This document shows positions 12,031 through 22,719 of a stretch of DNA of 64,000 nucleotides, piece after piece. A program made the translations under genes and the position numbers. The notes under the pieces were generated by a model, which saw only the letters and a program-made list of their open reading frames with translations, was not told where the DNA came from and did not search any database. Source of the stretch: Asterella californica (lineage: Eukaryota; Streptophyta; Marchantiopsida; Marchantiales; Aytoniaceae); contig JAYKYS010000014.1 in assembly GCA_036924285.1 (NCBI GenBank), positions 1,550,001 through 1,614,000 on the forward strand. Direction: 5' to 3'. How positions within the stretch are numbered: the first letter of the stretch is position 1; every line of letters starts with the position of its first letter.

Positions 12031-12554
12031 CAAACCGTCTTAACCAGCGAGTAACTCGCATAGATCTTATCTCAATGACACCTTGTGCGTCTATATTGGA
12101 TATCTCAATCCTCTGAAACGTCTACCGACAAGTCGTAGATACAAGCTACTCCTTTAAGCTATCTCCTTACGTCAATTCACAATACATGAGATCTTTCCAA
12201 ATAATGATCAAGAAGCTCTCTTGTATCTTTAGTATAGCGCATATCGTAAATACCCAATCAGCATCCGTAAGGTAAGGTTTAGCTTGATTTTCTCATCTTC
12301 CGAACCTCATAGCTTTGCCATTAAGCGTCAATTTAAAGTAAAGGAAGTGCCCATGGGAGCTAACAATGAACTCCACCACTTGATGCAATAAAAGTGAAGA
12401 TTCAAAAATTGTATATAAAATCTATTTTTAATCTTATGAATATCTTTAGAGCAATAATGCAAAACATTGAATTTGGATTTTTAGGTAAGAGTCAGCACAC
12501 GACACTATCTTGTGTAACATAGAAAAGAAACACATCCTAAGTTCTATGAGAATT

Positions 12555-13110
12555 TCACACAAGAGCCGTATCACAACATGACATCGTTATGACTAATGAT
12601 TTGGAGGTAAAGGTGATAGGAGCAGAGGAGCAGAGGAGTATAATAGTTAGAATCATCGAGTGCACTTTGACGATGAGGACTACGAAGAGAGAAAAAGCTC
12701 GAGTTGCTACAATCATAGTCATTGGGCTCGAGCGACTACCGTAACTCTGGTAAGGACTGAAGATTTGAAAGAGTCGATTGTCACACTTATTGATCACAGA
12801 TTTGAGATCAACATCATGTGAAAAGACCTATACAAGAAACAACAATGGTCTATTGACATAGAGCACGGATGGATGATGAGAGTTGTATGGAGCTTGTCCA
12901 GATATTCAAGTTCAGATTGGAGATGTTGTTGCAGAGCACAACTTCTTCGTGTAGGAGATGATATCCTAAACGTTGATACTTGGACAACCGTACATCACTA
13001 TGAAGCGGAGAGGACTACGGTGTTGGACGACGGATCTGCATATGCTAGGAAGACGATCTGTAGTCAGGAGAAGGAAGTGATGTCGAAAATGAGAGTGTTG
13101 ACGGTGATGG
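12555..13110 (+). pseudogene. retroelement aspartic-protease remnant
   Basis: Read across frames, the plus strand at about 12876-13060 gives ELYGACPDIQVQIGDVVAEH, then NFFV, a stop, LILGQPYIT and, after a frameshift, VLDDGSAYAR. The order 'GACP..V.IGDV...FFV....LILGQPYIT...DDGSAYAR' is what I associate with the protease region of plant Ty3/gypsy-like polyproteins. Several stops and frame changes make it non-functional. No reverse transcriptase, integrase or LTRs were recognised nearby, so the element is a fragment. Confidence 0.5.
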
Positions 13111-13700
13111 GGAGCTTGACAACGATCTAGATATTTGGTCAGATTTTAGAGTGGAGGATATGTTTATCATTGACATTGTCACGGTCGAGATGTCCATTGA
13201 TGGTAATGATGACTCAATCGAATCAAACATAAATAGTGTACATATCTCGGAAGTGAACGAAAGGAAAAGATCGAGACACGAGCCTGCAGAATACAGATTC
13301 TTCTCTCACCAACGCTGACGAGATATTTTTTCCAAATTTCAGATGAAATGTGTATTTCCAAAATGTCTATTTCTTATCCAGTTTTTTTTATCGAGGAGTT
13401 TCATCAGCTATGGACTCTATATCTGATCTGCGATGCAGGTCACTGTGTTATTTTCATCTCGAGAGATTTAGAAAGTGGGAGAGGTGTTCCTGTGATCACA
13501 TGGTTATTCTATCACGCTGCATTGTCTGGAGGTTTATCTCATACGAGCTTGCAGATGCTAACTAGTGAAGTACGATTGCATGTACAGTCTGTCTCACGTG
13601 TTCTTCTGCAACAGCAGATACTAGTCTTCCGTCCGTCCATCTACATATGCGGCACGTATTAGCCTCTAGAGTCTCTTATATTAGCGCAAGTGACTAATAT
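13110..13700 (+). other. unassigned region after the protease remnant
   Basis: A 104-codon open frame (13348-13662) has no recognisable motif. It overlaps a second open frame in another phase, so it may be chance or decayed retroelement sequence. A short inverted repeat lies at 13672-13704 (gtctcttatattagcgcaag and cttatatta-type partner). Confidence 0.2.
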
Positions 13701-13999
13701 AAGAGAATGGGAATCTTCAATTATTTTCCATTTCCTTTTTGTTACACCTTTCTGGCCTGCCTTGTCCTCCTTAAAAAGTTTCTTTTTCTTCGCTTTATGC
13801 TTTATGGTAAAAACTAAAATAAACGAAAATGCTTTATGGTGATCGCTTTACGTGCGGCCATCAGTTCAGATTCTGCACTATAGTCTGAACTGGCCGGAGA
13901 AGTGCTGTACCACACTCTCCACAAAAAGAATGAATTATAGGGTTACCGTAGTGGAAGTGCATGGCAATGAATGAAACAGTGCACAATAAAATATATCTC

Positions 14000-14125
14000 A
14001 GTCTTGTTATGCTCAATTTCTATGGGGTCCCTTTCTTTCTTTTGCACTCTACTGTATTTCACAGTAGCCTGACCGGAAACAGCTAGTTTCCAGGACAATA
14101 CGGTCACCAAGGTTTTTCACCCCTC
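14000..14125 (+). repeat. end 'a' of a short interspersed repeat family
   Basis: Contains ttcttttgcactctactgta, then acagctagtttccag and tcaccaaggt. The same end is found in the same orientation at 18835-18955, and inverted at 14535-14650 and 17085-17200. It probably marks the terminus of a truncated element. Confidence 0.6.
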
Positions 14126-14194
14126 ATGTGTTTGTTACGGTGGTACTGTTGCACTCTACTTTATTTACTTATGAACTTGTTTGGACGGTTGTGA

Positions 14195-14650
14195 AAATTC
14201 AACTCGCTGGTGCTTTATTGTCATTTCGAGGGCTTTATTGTACTTTATTACTTTTTCTATACCTTTGGTGCAGTATTGCCGCTAGTGGTCGTATTGCACC
14301 AACATGATCATTGTTTGATAAAGGAGAGTAATTATTGTATCAAAATATTTAATTTTGATTATTTATTTATGGTATAAAACTCGATTTTCTAGAACTAATA
14401 CGCTTCTATACTCACTTACACGTAAATATTATCGTCATTCCCAATTCTGGTTAGACCACCTACTTTAATATCACAGTCCATGGAGTCCAAATATGTTCTC
14501 ACTTAATTATGCAAGGGGTGATTGCTCTGGTCAAGGATTCCAGAAAGGTTAGGTTAATCTCTCCACCTTTGGTGCCCATATTGCACTGGAAACTAGCTGT
14601 TCTCCCGAGAGATTCTTGCAGAATGTAGTACAAATGCAAAAGATTTAGAG
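14195..14650 (-). mobile_element. short non-autonomous element (b'...a')
   Basis: The reverse complement of this stretch aligns end to end with 18835-19390. Both have an 'a' end with 'gctagtttcca' and 'gcaccaaaggt' motifs, a shared internal block (catggactgtgatat), and a 'b' end with 'gttggtgca', 'agcgg' and 'actgcaccaaa'. The ends carry complementary gcactcta/tagagtgc motifs, like terminal inverted repeats. No ORF. Confidence 0.6.
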
Positions 14651-16660
14651 CTCGCTTGCAGTTGCAATTTTAAAATTACATTTGGTATAATTTTCATCAT
14701 TTGAGTTACAGTTTTGGGGTCCTTGAGTCTCTTACAATAAAAAATGACGTAAAAAGATAAACTACTTGTCACGTATCAATACAAAATGTCATGATATTTA
14801 GAATCATGTTCATTTTTAACTTGATATATCTTTTTTCAGTTACTTATTTGCGTGTCACCCATTATGTTCACTTTCTCAGCGGTACAAAGTACATAGCCTG
14901 GAAATTCCATTTCGCAGCATGTCATGAAAACTCACATATGTCATGTGAGTTCTCATCCAACGCCTTTTGCCTTTGCCTTCAAGTTTCAGCTTTCTAGTGC
15001 ACCATCGGCCAGTTGTAACGTAGATATAGTTTTCACTTATTTCTCTTCAGGACTTTTACCAAAAGTAACTATATATGACCGTCATAACTTTTCCCTTGAG
15101 TAACAAACACCGTCGCAAGACAAGCAAAAGGCCAAATGCTTACGGGAGCTCGTGTATTCCCACCTCATCACGACGCTCATGTAACTGGTGACGGGAGACG
15201 ATAAGCTACGGGAATTCTGCACGGAAAAGTCTGTGTGTATCTCACCTCGTTTGGTTCTTCTGACCACGACTGGGTTCTGTAACACAGTGCCATTGACTGA
15301 AACAACGTTGCAATTATCCTAGACTGTTTCAGTAACGCAGTTAGAGACTGGATCAACTGTCAGTAGATGCTCGTCTTGCCCCAGTTGCTTACCTTGTTGT
15401 AGCTAGCTCAGAACCTCAGCAATATTTGGCACATCCAAGGGGTTAATGGTCGTGCGATATCGTTGTCCGCTTGAAACTCTAACACCTAAACCTGAGGGGA
15501 AGAGATTTTTTTAGAGACCAAGGACCCTAATGACAGCAGCCTGGCCGCATGAGTAGACTCAACAAGCACCCTAAGGAAGCATGTCCAACAAGAAACCTAT
15601 GATCTCTTACAATGACCACACCTTGCAACTTACTCGTGCATACACCTATCTTGATCTAGATTTCTATAGGAAACCGCTCGAATTCTTGCTGAATTCGATT
15701 ATGTGAAGATTGTTAGAACTTGTCATCCTTGTCCTCTCCATCCAACCCGGTTACTCATTGGTCCATCTCATTTTTTGGTTACTTATCATTTTCTTTTTTG
15801 CAAGATAGACATTTTTTGATATTTTCCTATCATGCTTATCTGCTGGGAGGACATTGAACATTTGCTTTATATATCATGTGTTACGTTCATAACTTTATAC
15901 ATCTTAATATAGTATAAACATTATTTTTAAAAAATATATTAAAGTTTTTATTATATAATTAAGGATTTTATCACCTCTTCAAATTAACTTATGATTTTTA
16001 AATTCAAAATAATAATTACTTTAATTTCTTATAAAATTAATAAATAATATTTTATAACTATTAGTGCTAAATCTGTAGATGTGTCACTATATTGATCCAT
16101 TCTATGAAAAAGTATTAAAATAAAAAATGATATCTCATCAAAAGAAATCATTTGTTACAACCAATATACAAGTCAAATATGACAGATCACTCACTTTCTA
16201 TCTATGATGAGTTGTATTGTTTTCTCTAAATTATTCTTTTTGAATTTTTGAGCCCCAGTAGTTTTTTTTCTTGTTATAATAAAAATTTCATTTCAATAAT
16301 TTCTAATAGTCTTCATTATATTCTAACATTAGTTTATTTTCATTTTTAGGATCTATATTACACCACACATGGTTTTGTAATAATGTTTGACTGTCTTTCT
16401 CAGCTTAGTTCACATGTCAGATAGCAGCCTTCGTCCCATTGTTCAGTGCGTCTACACTCTCTCTCCTGTCTTGCGTTTGTTTATGTTGAGTCTTTCTGAT
16501 TTTCGCTTCTTTGGTAAACACTGCCCTTCTTTCGATGAGAGCAATGTCATTGAGGAGGACCAAAAGATCGTCTTTTGAGTTATCAGTGACTGTGTGCAGG
16601 ACCGGCTCTGACCTAAGCATTCTCATATTTCTCCTTGCTATCAGACTTTCTTCATAGACA

Positions 16661-17056
16661 ATGTCGATCAAGCACGGCGGTAGCTTTTTTCATCTTCACT
16701 TCTATGACGTTATATGTATCTATGCTAAGTCTTCCATAAGAGTGAAGAAACAGTTTATGCTGGTACTAGGGTGGGACAAAGAATGCCATGTCGACAGAGA
16801 GGTTTGTGTCAAGCAACTATCAAACAAAGGGTTACATACATTCGTTGATATGATGAGATATTGTCTTAAAGATGATATTCAACAACACCATCGCGCAACG
16901 ATGAAGAATATCACGGAGAGCATGGTCAGCGATGAGAAGGAGTTGTTTACTCTTCTAGGCGCCGCATATACAAAAAACCACATGGAGCTCACTTATTTTA
17001 ACATTCTTCTATCCGTTCGCTTTCCACCACCTTTGCTCGTTGTTTGTGTAGCATGA
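16661..17056 (+). pseudogene. HUH-endonuclease (Rep)-like remnant
   Basis: A 131-codon frame reads HLH at residues 11-13 (16691-16699), then GWDKECHVDREVCVKQLSNK, GLHTF and YCLK-D at residues 67-71 (16859-16873). A histidine-hydrophobic-histidine motif followed about 55 residues later by YxxK is the arrangement of rolling-circle HUH endonucleases, as in replitrons and CRESS-type Rep proteins. The upstream motif, a helicase domain and the rest of such a protein are not seen, so it looks like a fragment. The frame itself is open. It lies directly upstream of a copy of repeat end a' (17085-17200). Family assignment is inferred from motifs only. Confidence 0.42.
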
Positions 17057-17084
17057 TTATATTGGACAAGTACAACACTGCTCT

Positions 17085-17200
17085 AGTAAAACAAGCCAGA
17101 AAGGTTAGATATCTCTCCACCATACCCTTCGTGGCTATATTACACTAGAAACGGTCTATTTTTTCACGAGTCTCTTGCAAAATATAATAAGTGCAAATAA
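17085..17200 (-). repeat. repeat end a' following the HUH-like frame
   Basis: Shares 'ccagaaaggttag', 'atctctccacc', 'atattacactagaaac' and 'gagtctcttgca' with 14535-14650 in the same orientation. It begins about 30 nt after the stop of the HUH-like frame, consistent with it being the 3' end of the parent element. Confidence 0.55.
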
Positions 17201-18059
17201 GCAACCATAGTCTGTCTGAATATCTGCATACTGTAATCCGACATGAGGACCCTTAAATATCCTTCTCTCAACTTGCTTATGTGTAACATTCTGCTGTACT
17301 TGTTATCTATCTTTCTGAGCCTTGGAAATTAACAACCCATAATCTGCACTTAAGGTGGCTGAGTGCTAAGCTTAGCAGACGCATCAGGGCAGAGATTCAT
17401 CTCAGTTTAGGATTGACAACAAAGTTTCACAGCCACATTGAGATTGATGTAGTGTAGCATGTTGAGTAACATCACGGATAAAACAGAGATGTCTTGAGTT
17501 CAAATTTTGACTCTTGTGTGGCCGCAGACCCTATAAGGAAACTTAGGAAGGGTCTATGGGAAATGTAAGATTTCCCACTTACAGTCTTCTCAAGGCGATG
17601 GTGTCTCGTTATCAATATCTATACTTTGAGATTCCAATCTGGTCTGCAAGTGTACCTTCCCAGTGGCCACACAGACTCCTCCATGGCAACAACCATGATG
17701 TACAACTATCTATATAGATGAGAATGCATGATAAGAAGGAGTTACCTCGTGTAGCTTTCGCTCTGTGATGCGCACGTAGTGCATTGTCTGGTTCATTGTT
17801 CGTAGCACGTGGAAGTCATTCCATTTCACTTGAGTTCGCATGGCGGTACCTGAAGACTAACATTTCAGTGCCAGCATACAAATATGGTCCAAACATTATG
17901 ATCTTACAAATGATCTCAAATGACATGTACTCATTTTATTTAAGTGCAATTGCAAATAACATGTATGATATTAAATACGCTTTATCTTTATTAATATGAA
18001 TATTAAATTAATATATATAAACTACTAATTATATAAATTTCCAAAATATTCCTAATTAG

Positions 18060-18175
18060 TGTCATTTGCACCAACATCGGAAGAAAGTGGAGTGACGATA
18101 CTACACCAAAAGTGACGGAAAGACAATACAGTGCAACAAAGCCATCGGAATAACAATAAACCACTGGGAAAACTC
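18060..18175 (+). repeat. repeat end 'b'
   Basis: Carries 'tttgcaccaac', 'ctacaccaaaagtga', 'ggaaagacaatacagtgcaa' and 'ccatcggaataaca', closely matching 19285-19370 in the same orientation and 14195-14315 inverted. No matching 'a' end was found immediately upstream, so this copy is probably truncated or nested. Confidence 0.55.
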
Positions 18176-18204
18176 TTCATCGTTTGTCGTGGACACTTAT
18201 GTTT

Positions 18205-18500
18205 ATCTTAGGAACTTGCTTATTGACCTCTTCCTGTGGAAGAAGGGAGCAATCTTAATTTACTACCTAACCTTTCTGTCGAGAAGGGTTAGGTAATAAA
18301 TTAACTGATTGATTATACCTAATGTTTTAATTAGTAAGCGATCGCACTTATACTCTTGGAGGTGTGTTGGTATGTGCTTCACTTATGGGTTCTCTGGGTC
18401 GTATCTGCAGTTGATATGGTTAACATTTAACAATTATGTTAATTTTGATTTTCAATAAAATATATTATAGAATTTATGTATAACAGTTATGTCTTTTTTG
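18205..18500 (-). repeat. double-hairpin repeat copy
   Basis: Hairpin 2 (cctcttcctgtggaagaagg) lies at about 18218-18237, followed by hairpin 1 at 18255-18304 (ttaatttactacctaacc pairing with ggttaggtaataaattaa, one mismatch). This is the inverted order relative to the copies at the left edge of the window. Confidence 0.55.
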
Positions 18501-18834
18501 ATAACATAAATCGAGCAAAAGTTACCCTAAGTGGTTCAGCATACTTATTCTTTCCCCATGGGAAATCTTTCATGATAAGAGGGATTCGATATATGAAAAG
18601 CATCGTAGAGCATCATTTCTCACGATGTGCACTGCCTAGCAATCTTCCGGTGAAACTCAATAGCGCAACATAGCCAAAATAAGAAATAAGAAAATAAACT
18701 GGAAGTATAATTGGTCACGGGAGACACACGGTAAAAGCAGACAAATGCGACAAGAGAAAGTGGACGTAGTTGAGAAAATGTATGAAGCCTCATCGTTGAA
18801 TTAGTGCTTTTAAGAACATCTCTATTGTGAAACT

Positions 18835-19390
18835 GTAAATGTCGCTATATTCTATGGTTGCTCTTTTTCTTTTGCACTCTATTATATTTCGTAGTAGGCT
18901 GGTATGAAATAGCGAGTTTCTAGTGTAGTATGGCCACGAAAGGTATGTGGAGATATCAATATTTTCTAGCTTCTTTGACTGAGAGAGTCATCCCTGGCAT
19001 AAATCTTTAATTGGAATAATTTTAGGTTCAATGGACTGTGATATAAAAATACTTGGTCAGTTAGTATCTAGTCATAGATAAGAATAAAGGTTATTTGGTC
19101 TATTATATAAATATTTTTGCAATTCAAGGTACTCGTACATCATAGTTACATGTATATACAAATAGCAGTATATTAATTTGGATAATCAAATTTTTATACC
19201 ATGAATTTTTAACAAAAAGGACATAAAAAAGTTAAAGATTTAGATATATTCATTACTATACCATGTCAAATGATAACTGCGTTGGTGCAGTATGATCCTT
19301 AGCGGCTTTACTGCACCAAAAGTGAAGGAAAGAAAATAGAGTGCAATAAAGTCACCGGAATGACAAATATACATCCCAAATGAAATTTTG
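18835..19390 (+). mobile_element. short non-autonomous element (a...b)
   Basis: Inverted counterpart of 14195-14650: 'a' end with ttcttttgcactctattata at about 18858, internal caatggactgtgatat at about 19028, and 'b' end with gttggtgcag, agcggctttactgcaccaaa and tagagtgcaataaa. It is about 550 bp, AT-rich and has no ORF. The transposition machinery is unknown; a link to the HUH-like frame is only positional. Confidence 0.58.
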
Positions 19391-19635
19391 GGACAAGTTT
19401 ATTGCACGTTGTTAAAAAACATGTATAAGACAAAATATTTTGTTCTTACTGGTTATGCAATCTGTAGACTAACATCTGGAAATACTTTGTGATATGGATT
19501 AGACACATCAAGAAGAGTTTTCTCTGCTACACATTTTTCTTACATGAACTATAACATATCTAATTAAAAACCATTTATAATACAATGCATTATTGAAACT
19601 CTTTGCTAAACTCTACTTGATGCTAACTCCGAGTC

Positions 19636-19905
19636 ATTTTGAACTAATAATTATAACCATTCTAAGGGTTTGACTAGCTGATTACTCCGGGTCACCTGGA
19701 AGTAATATACTATATTCTTTGTAGAGGTTTGACTTAATAGTTTGGGGCAGTGACACAGAATAGTTGAAGATAGTGTCACGTTGTGAGACTCGTAACTGGA
19801 ACTGATGTACTATACGCAGTGTAGATCTTTGACTCAAAGGTTACGGACAATGACACTCAGTATTTAGTACAGTCTCACGTTATGAAACATAACCCATAAG
19901 TTAAC
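19636..19905 (+). repeat. diverged tandem repeat, about 100-nt period
   Basis: Units starting near 19699 (ggaagtaatatactatattc) and 19798 (ggaactgatgtactatacgc) share 'gtaga..tttgact', 'agtgacac' / 'atgacac', and 'gtctcacgtt'-type ends. A more diverged or partial unit precedes them from about 19636. No coding potential. Confidence 0.55.
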
Positions 19906-19994
19906 TGTAGATAGGAGCACCGCTGAGACTACCAGTGCCAGGACCTGCTAATAAAATTAGCATATTGATTTAATGTTTAACTCTTCTTCACGAA

Positions 19995-20340
19995 AAAACT
20001 GCCCTCTTTCATCTTCAGATGGAAGCGAGGCTCATATCCTCCCCCACAGCCTTGTACAGTGAATTTCATTTTCTCTTATCAGAATACGTGTAAGTGTTAT
20101 AAAATTTATTCATGTAAGCTATTATAAAAAATTAAATTATTTCATAAATATTATATGTTAATCAGTCCTAGAATAACCAACTCATCCGGAAAGAACTCAT
20201 AAGTGAAAAGCAAGCTGATGCATCCTGGGAGTATAAATCCGAAGCACTAAATGTCAAAACATGTCATTTCTCGAGGACATTAATTAACGTTCTAACCCTT
20301 CTCGCTAGAAAGATTAGAACATTAATTAATGTACACCATG
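19995..20340 (-). repeat. double-hairpin repeat copy
   Basis: A hairpin-2-like motif is at about 20006-20030 (cctctttcatcttcagatgg followed by aagcgagg). Hairpin 1 is at 20278-20331 (attaattaacgttctaaccc pairing with agattagaacattaattaat). The intervening DNA includes the 'actcataagt' variant of the family's conserved block. Confidence 0.45.
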
Positions 20341-20599
20341 TACACTTCAGTCTACATGAGTGAATATCCTCCTTCCTCATGTATGACATGTACATAATAT
20401 ACATAGATTTTATGTAAAACACTAGGGGGCAAAATTTTCACAAGGGTCCAAACTAACTCATAAGTAAATTGGAAGAAAAGTAAAGATACGGTAAAGGAGG
20501 ACAACTGCGGAATGAAAACGGGGGACATAGTTGAGGAGAATCTAGTAGCATAGAAGCATCATTCCAGAAGTTCTATAAAGTTTCCGTCCGTGAATATGT

Positions 20600-21295
20600 C
20601 TGACAGGTTGACCCCCACATATACGACAAGGTGACAGCTCCAGTAGGTGAAACCGGTCCGTCAGCATTTATTTTCCAAATACTGTAGGCATTACCTATCG
20701 AGTTCACCTCTACCATAGTTTCTTCCTTTTGCTTAGTTTCTTCCTTTTGCTATCTTTTGGTTCACCACCAGCACATCGCAACTCTCGGGCCAACTGGCTG
20801 TAGCCAGTTGTGTCAGCTTATTGGCATTAAAGCGGTAGATCTGTAAAGAAGGAGCTCGGTCGCTCATCTCCAACAGAAGCGGCTGACGAACTTTAAGCCC
20901 CTCCGTTCTGTCCGTCAACTTTCCCCCAGTAACTCACTTGCGGTTCCCGTCGTCTTTCCTCGCCAACTACGTTGCTAACACTATCTAACACCATTCATCT
21001 TCCCGTACGCATGCCCCTCAACTTCGAGACTATGGGTGGGGAATCTGGTATGGAGGTGAATGTAAACGTGGATACGGGACCTACGCAGTACGTACTTATG
21101 AGGGCAGCTCAGAGTGAGTCTTTATGGCTTTACAGTCGACGACGTAAGATTTTCTTTTACAGTGAGTAGATGTAAAACTGATTTATCATTAACAAAGATG
21201 AGACTATAAAATTCAAAAATGAAACCATAAGACTAGTTAAGCGTGATGTCAACATAAGTAAAGTTTTTCATCTAAATATTTTAGAAATTAGAATT
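20600..21295. other. intergenic, no recognisable gene
   Basis: Short open frames at 20733-20918 (minus) and 20972-21169 (plus) show no known motif. Composition is higher in GC to about 21170, then drops sharply where the diverged repeats begin. Confidence 0.25.
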
Positions 21296-21296
21296 T

Positions 21297-22260
21297 AGGT
21301 GTGAGAGGGCATCGTAAAACCTTTTATAGTTCCACATAAATTTATAACCTCATTTCAAACTTAGACGTAAACGTAAAACTAACTAAAAACTTATTGGGTG
21401 AAACATCTTGTAAAACGTTTTGCACAAGCAAAAGTGATGATTTATGGTCTTTTAAATCTTTAGCTAGATCTTTAACATGTGAATCATTTTAGTTAATGCA
21501 TAAAGTATTATTACTTATGACGGTCAGTTTACACCTAATAAAATTTACATAGTTTAGGTCTAAAATAAAAATTTATGTATTCAGAGTTAACTCTACTCGT
21601 ACTAATTGTGTAATGCGAGTCTACAAGAATCTTGACCGACCGATGAACAACAAATAACGATATACTACTCTATGCACGGCAAGATAATTAATATGAATAT
21701 AACTAAACCCTAAACTAAACCCTTAAATAACATACCATCAACAAGTTATATCTACTCAATCTAAAAAGAACTTGTGACAATGACCGTAAATTTGAATTAA
21801 ATGATTATGTATGTTATGTAACTCCTGTAACAAGTTTTACAGTTTTGGGTTTGAGTCACTCAGTTATTAAGGGGACTTAAACCTGAAACTTGTTACAGGA
21901 GTTACATAAACATATGTAAAGTACTTCAGTAGTGGTTTTATGGATTTTGAAACTGAGGTGTGAGAAGAAACTGTAAACGTTTTTATAGTTAGAGCTAAAT
22001 CATTCACATCGTTTCAAACCTGGACGTAAACACATTGCAGAACGTCTTGTACAACATTTCGCACCGATAAAAGTGTTCGGAACATTGTATAAACATTCTG
22101 CAGTATTAATATAAGTTTTTTATTATTAATAGTAGTTTTTCAAATCTCTGTATGGATCTCGAACACATGAGTCATTGTATTTATTACATTAAGTATAATC
22201 ATTATGATTAGCAGTTTATGGACAATAAAGTTTACAAAATTTATGTCCGAAAAAGTAAAA
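21297..22260 (+). repeat. pair of diverged direct repeats flanking a palindrome
   Basis: Blocks at 21297-21570 and 21958-22255 (offset about 660 nt) share in order: 'ggtgtgag', 'ttttatagtt', 'tttcaaac..agacgtaaac', 'cttgta.aac.ttt.gca', 'aagtgat/aagtgtt', 'acatg.gaatcatt/gagtcatt' and 'aaatttaca'. A palindrome at 21815-21908 lies between them. They could be old LTR-like ends or a segmental duplication. No ORF. Confidence 0.45.
21815..21908. repeat. palindrome with 23-bp perfect arms
   Basis: Arms at 21815-21837 (tatgtaactcctgtaacaag plus ttt) and 21886-21908 are exact reverse complements. Pairing continues imperfectly inward (gggtttgagtc against gacttaaacc). The unpaired centre is about 20-30 nt. 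Confidence 0.9.
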
Positions 22261-22719
22261 GTTTTCCATATCTATTGTTCGTACGTAGTGATATGTCTAC
22301 TTACTGTAAAAATATTTACCACGCTGAAGGTAAAACTGTAAAAGTTAAGTTTGAGTGTTCCTATTAGGGTGTGTCAAAGCTAGAATCTTTTGATTATATT
22401 CTTCTGCCATGGTCCATAGTTACGATCACAGCTGAATGTCTTACGGCTGCTTCTTGAGACAGCCGCATGACTAGCCGTGGCGGTCTCTTCTCCGACTGTA
22501 GTTTTCTTTTGGTCGTAAGTTTGAACTAGAGAATTTCTCTCTTAAAACAATTGGTCCTTCGTTACTGGACAAGAAATTTTCAGTCTTCTGATGAGATATC
22601 TCTTGGACACTCGACTGCACTTGGCTTGTATTTGATTTGTGTTCGAGGTGTGATCTCGTATTCTAAAATTTTTAATCTTCATTTTTCTCAAAATTTTTTG
22701 TATTCTCGTGTATTTTGAG

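Noticed and set aside
17350..17520. tRNA-derived SINE (A-box-like 'tggctgagtgc' and B-box-like 'gagttcaaat')
   Set aside because: The two motifs are about 140 nt apart, far more than in a tRNA-type promoter, and no cloverleaf can be drawn.
19636..19905. CRISPR-like array
   Set aside because: Units are diverged, about 100 nt long, without constant short repeats and unique spacers, and the genome is eukaryotic.
21297..22255. LTR pair of a retrotransposon
   Set aside because: No primer-binding site, polypurine tract or coding sequence between the repeats, and the spacing is only about 390 nt. Listed as direct repeats instead.
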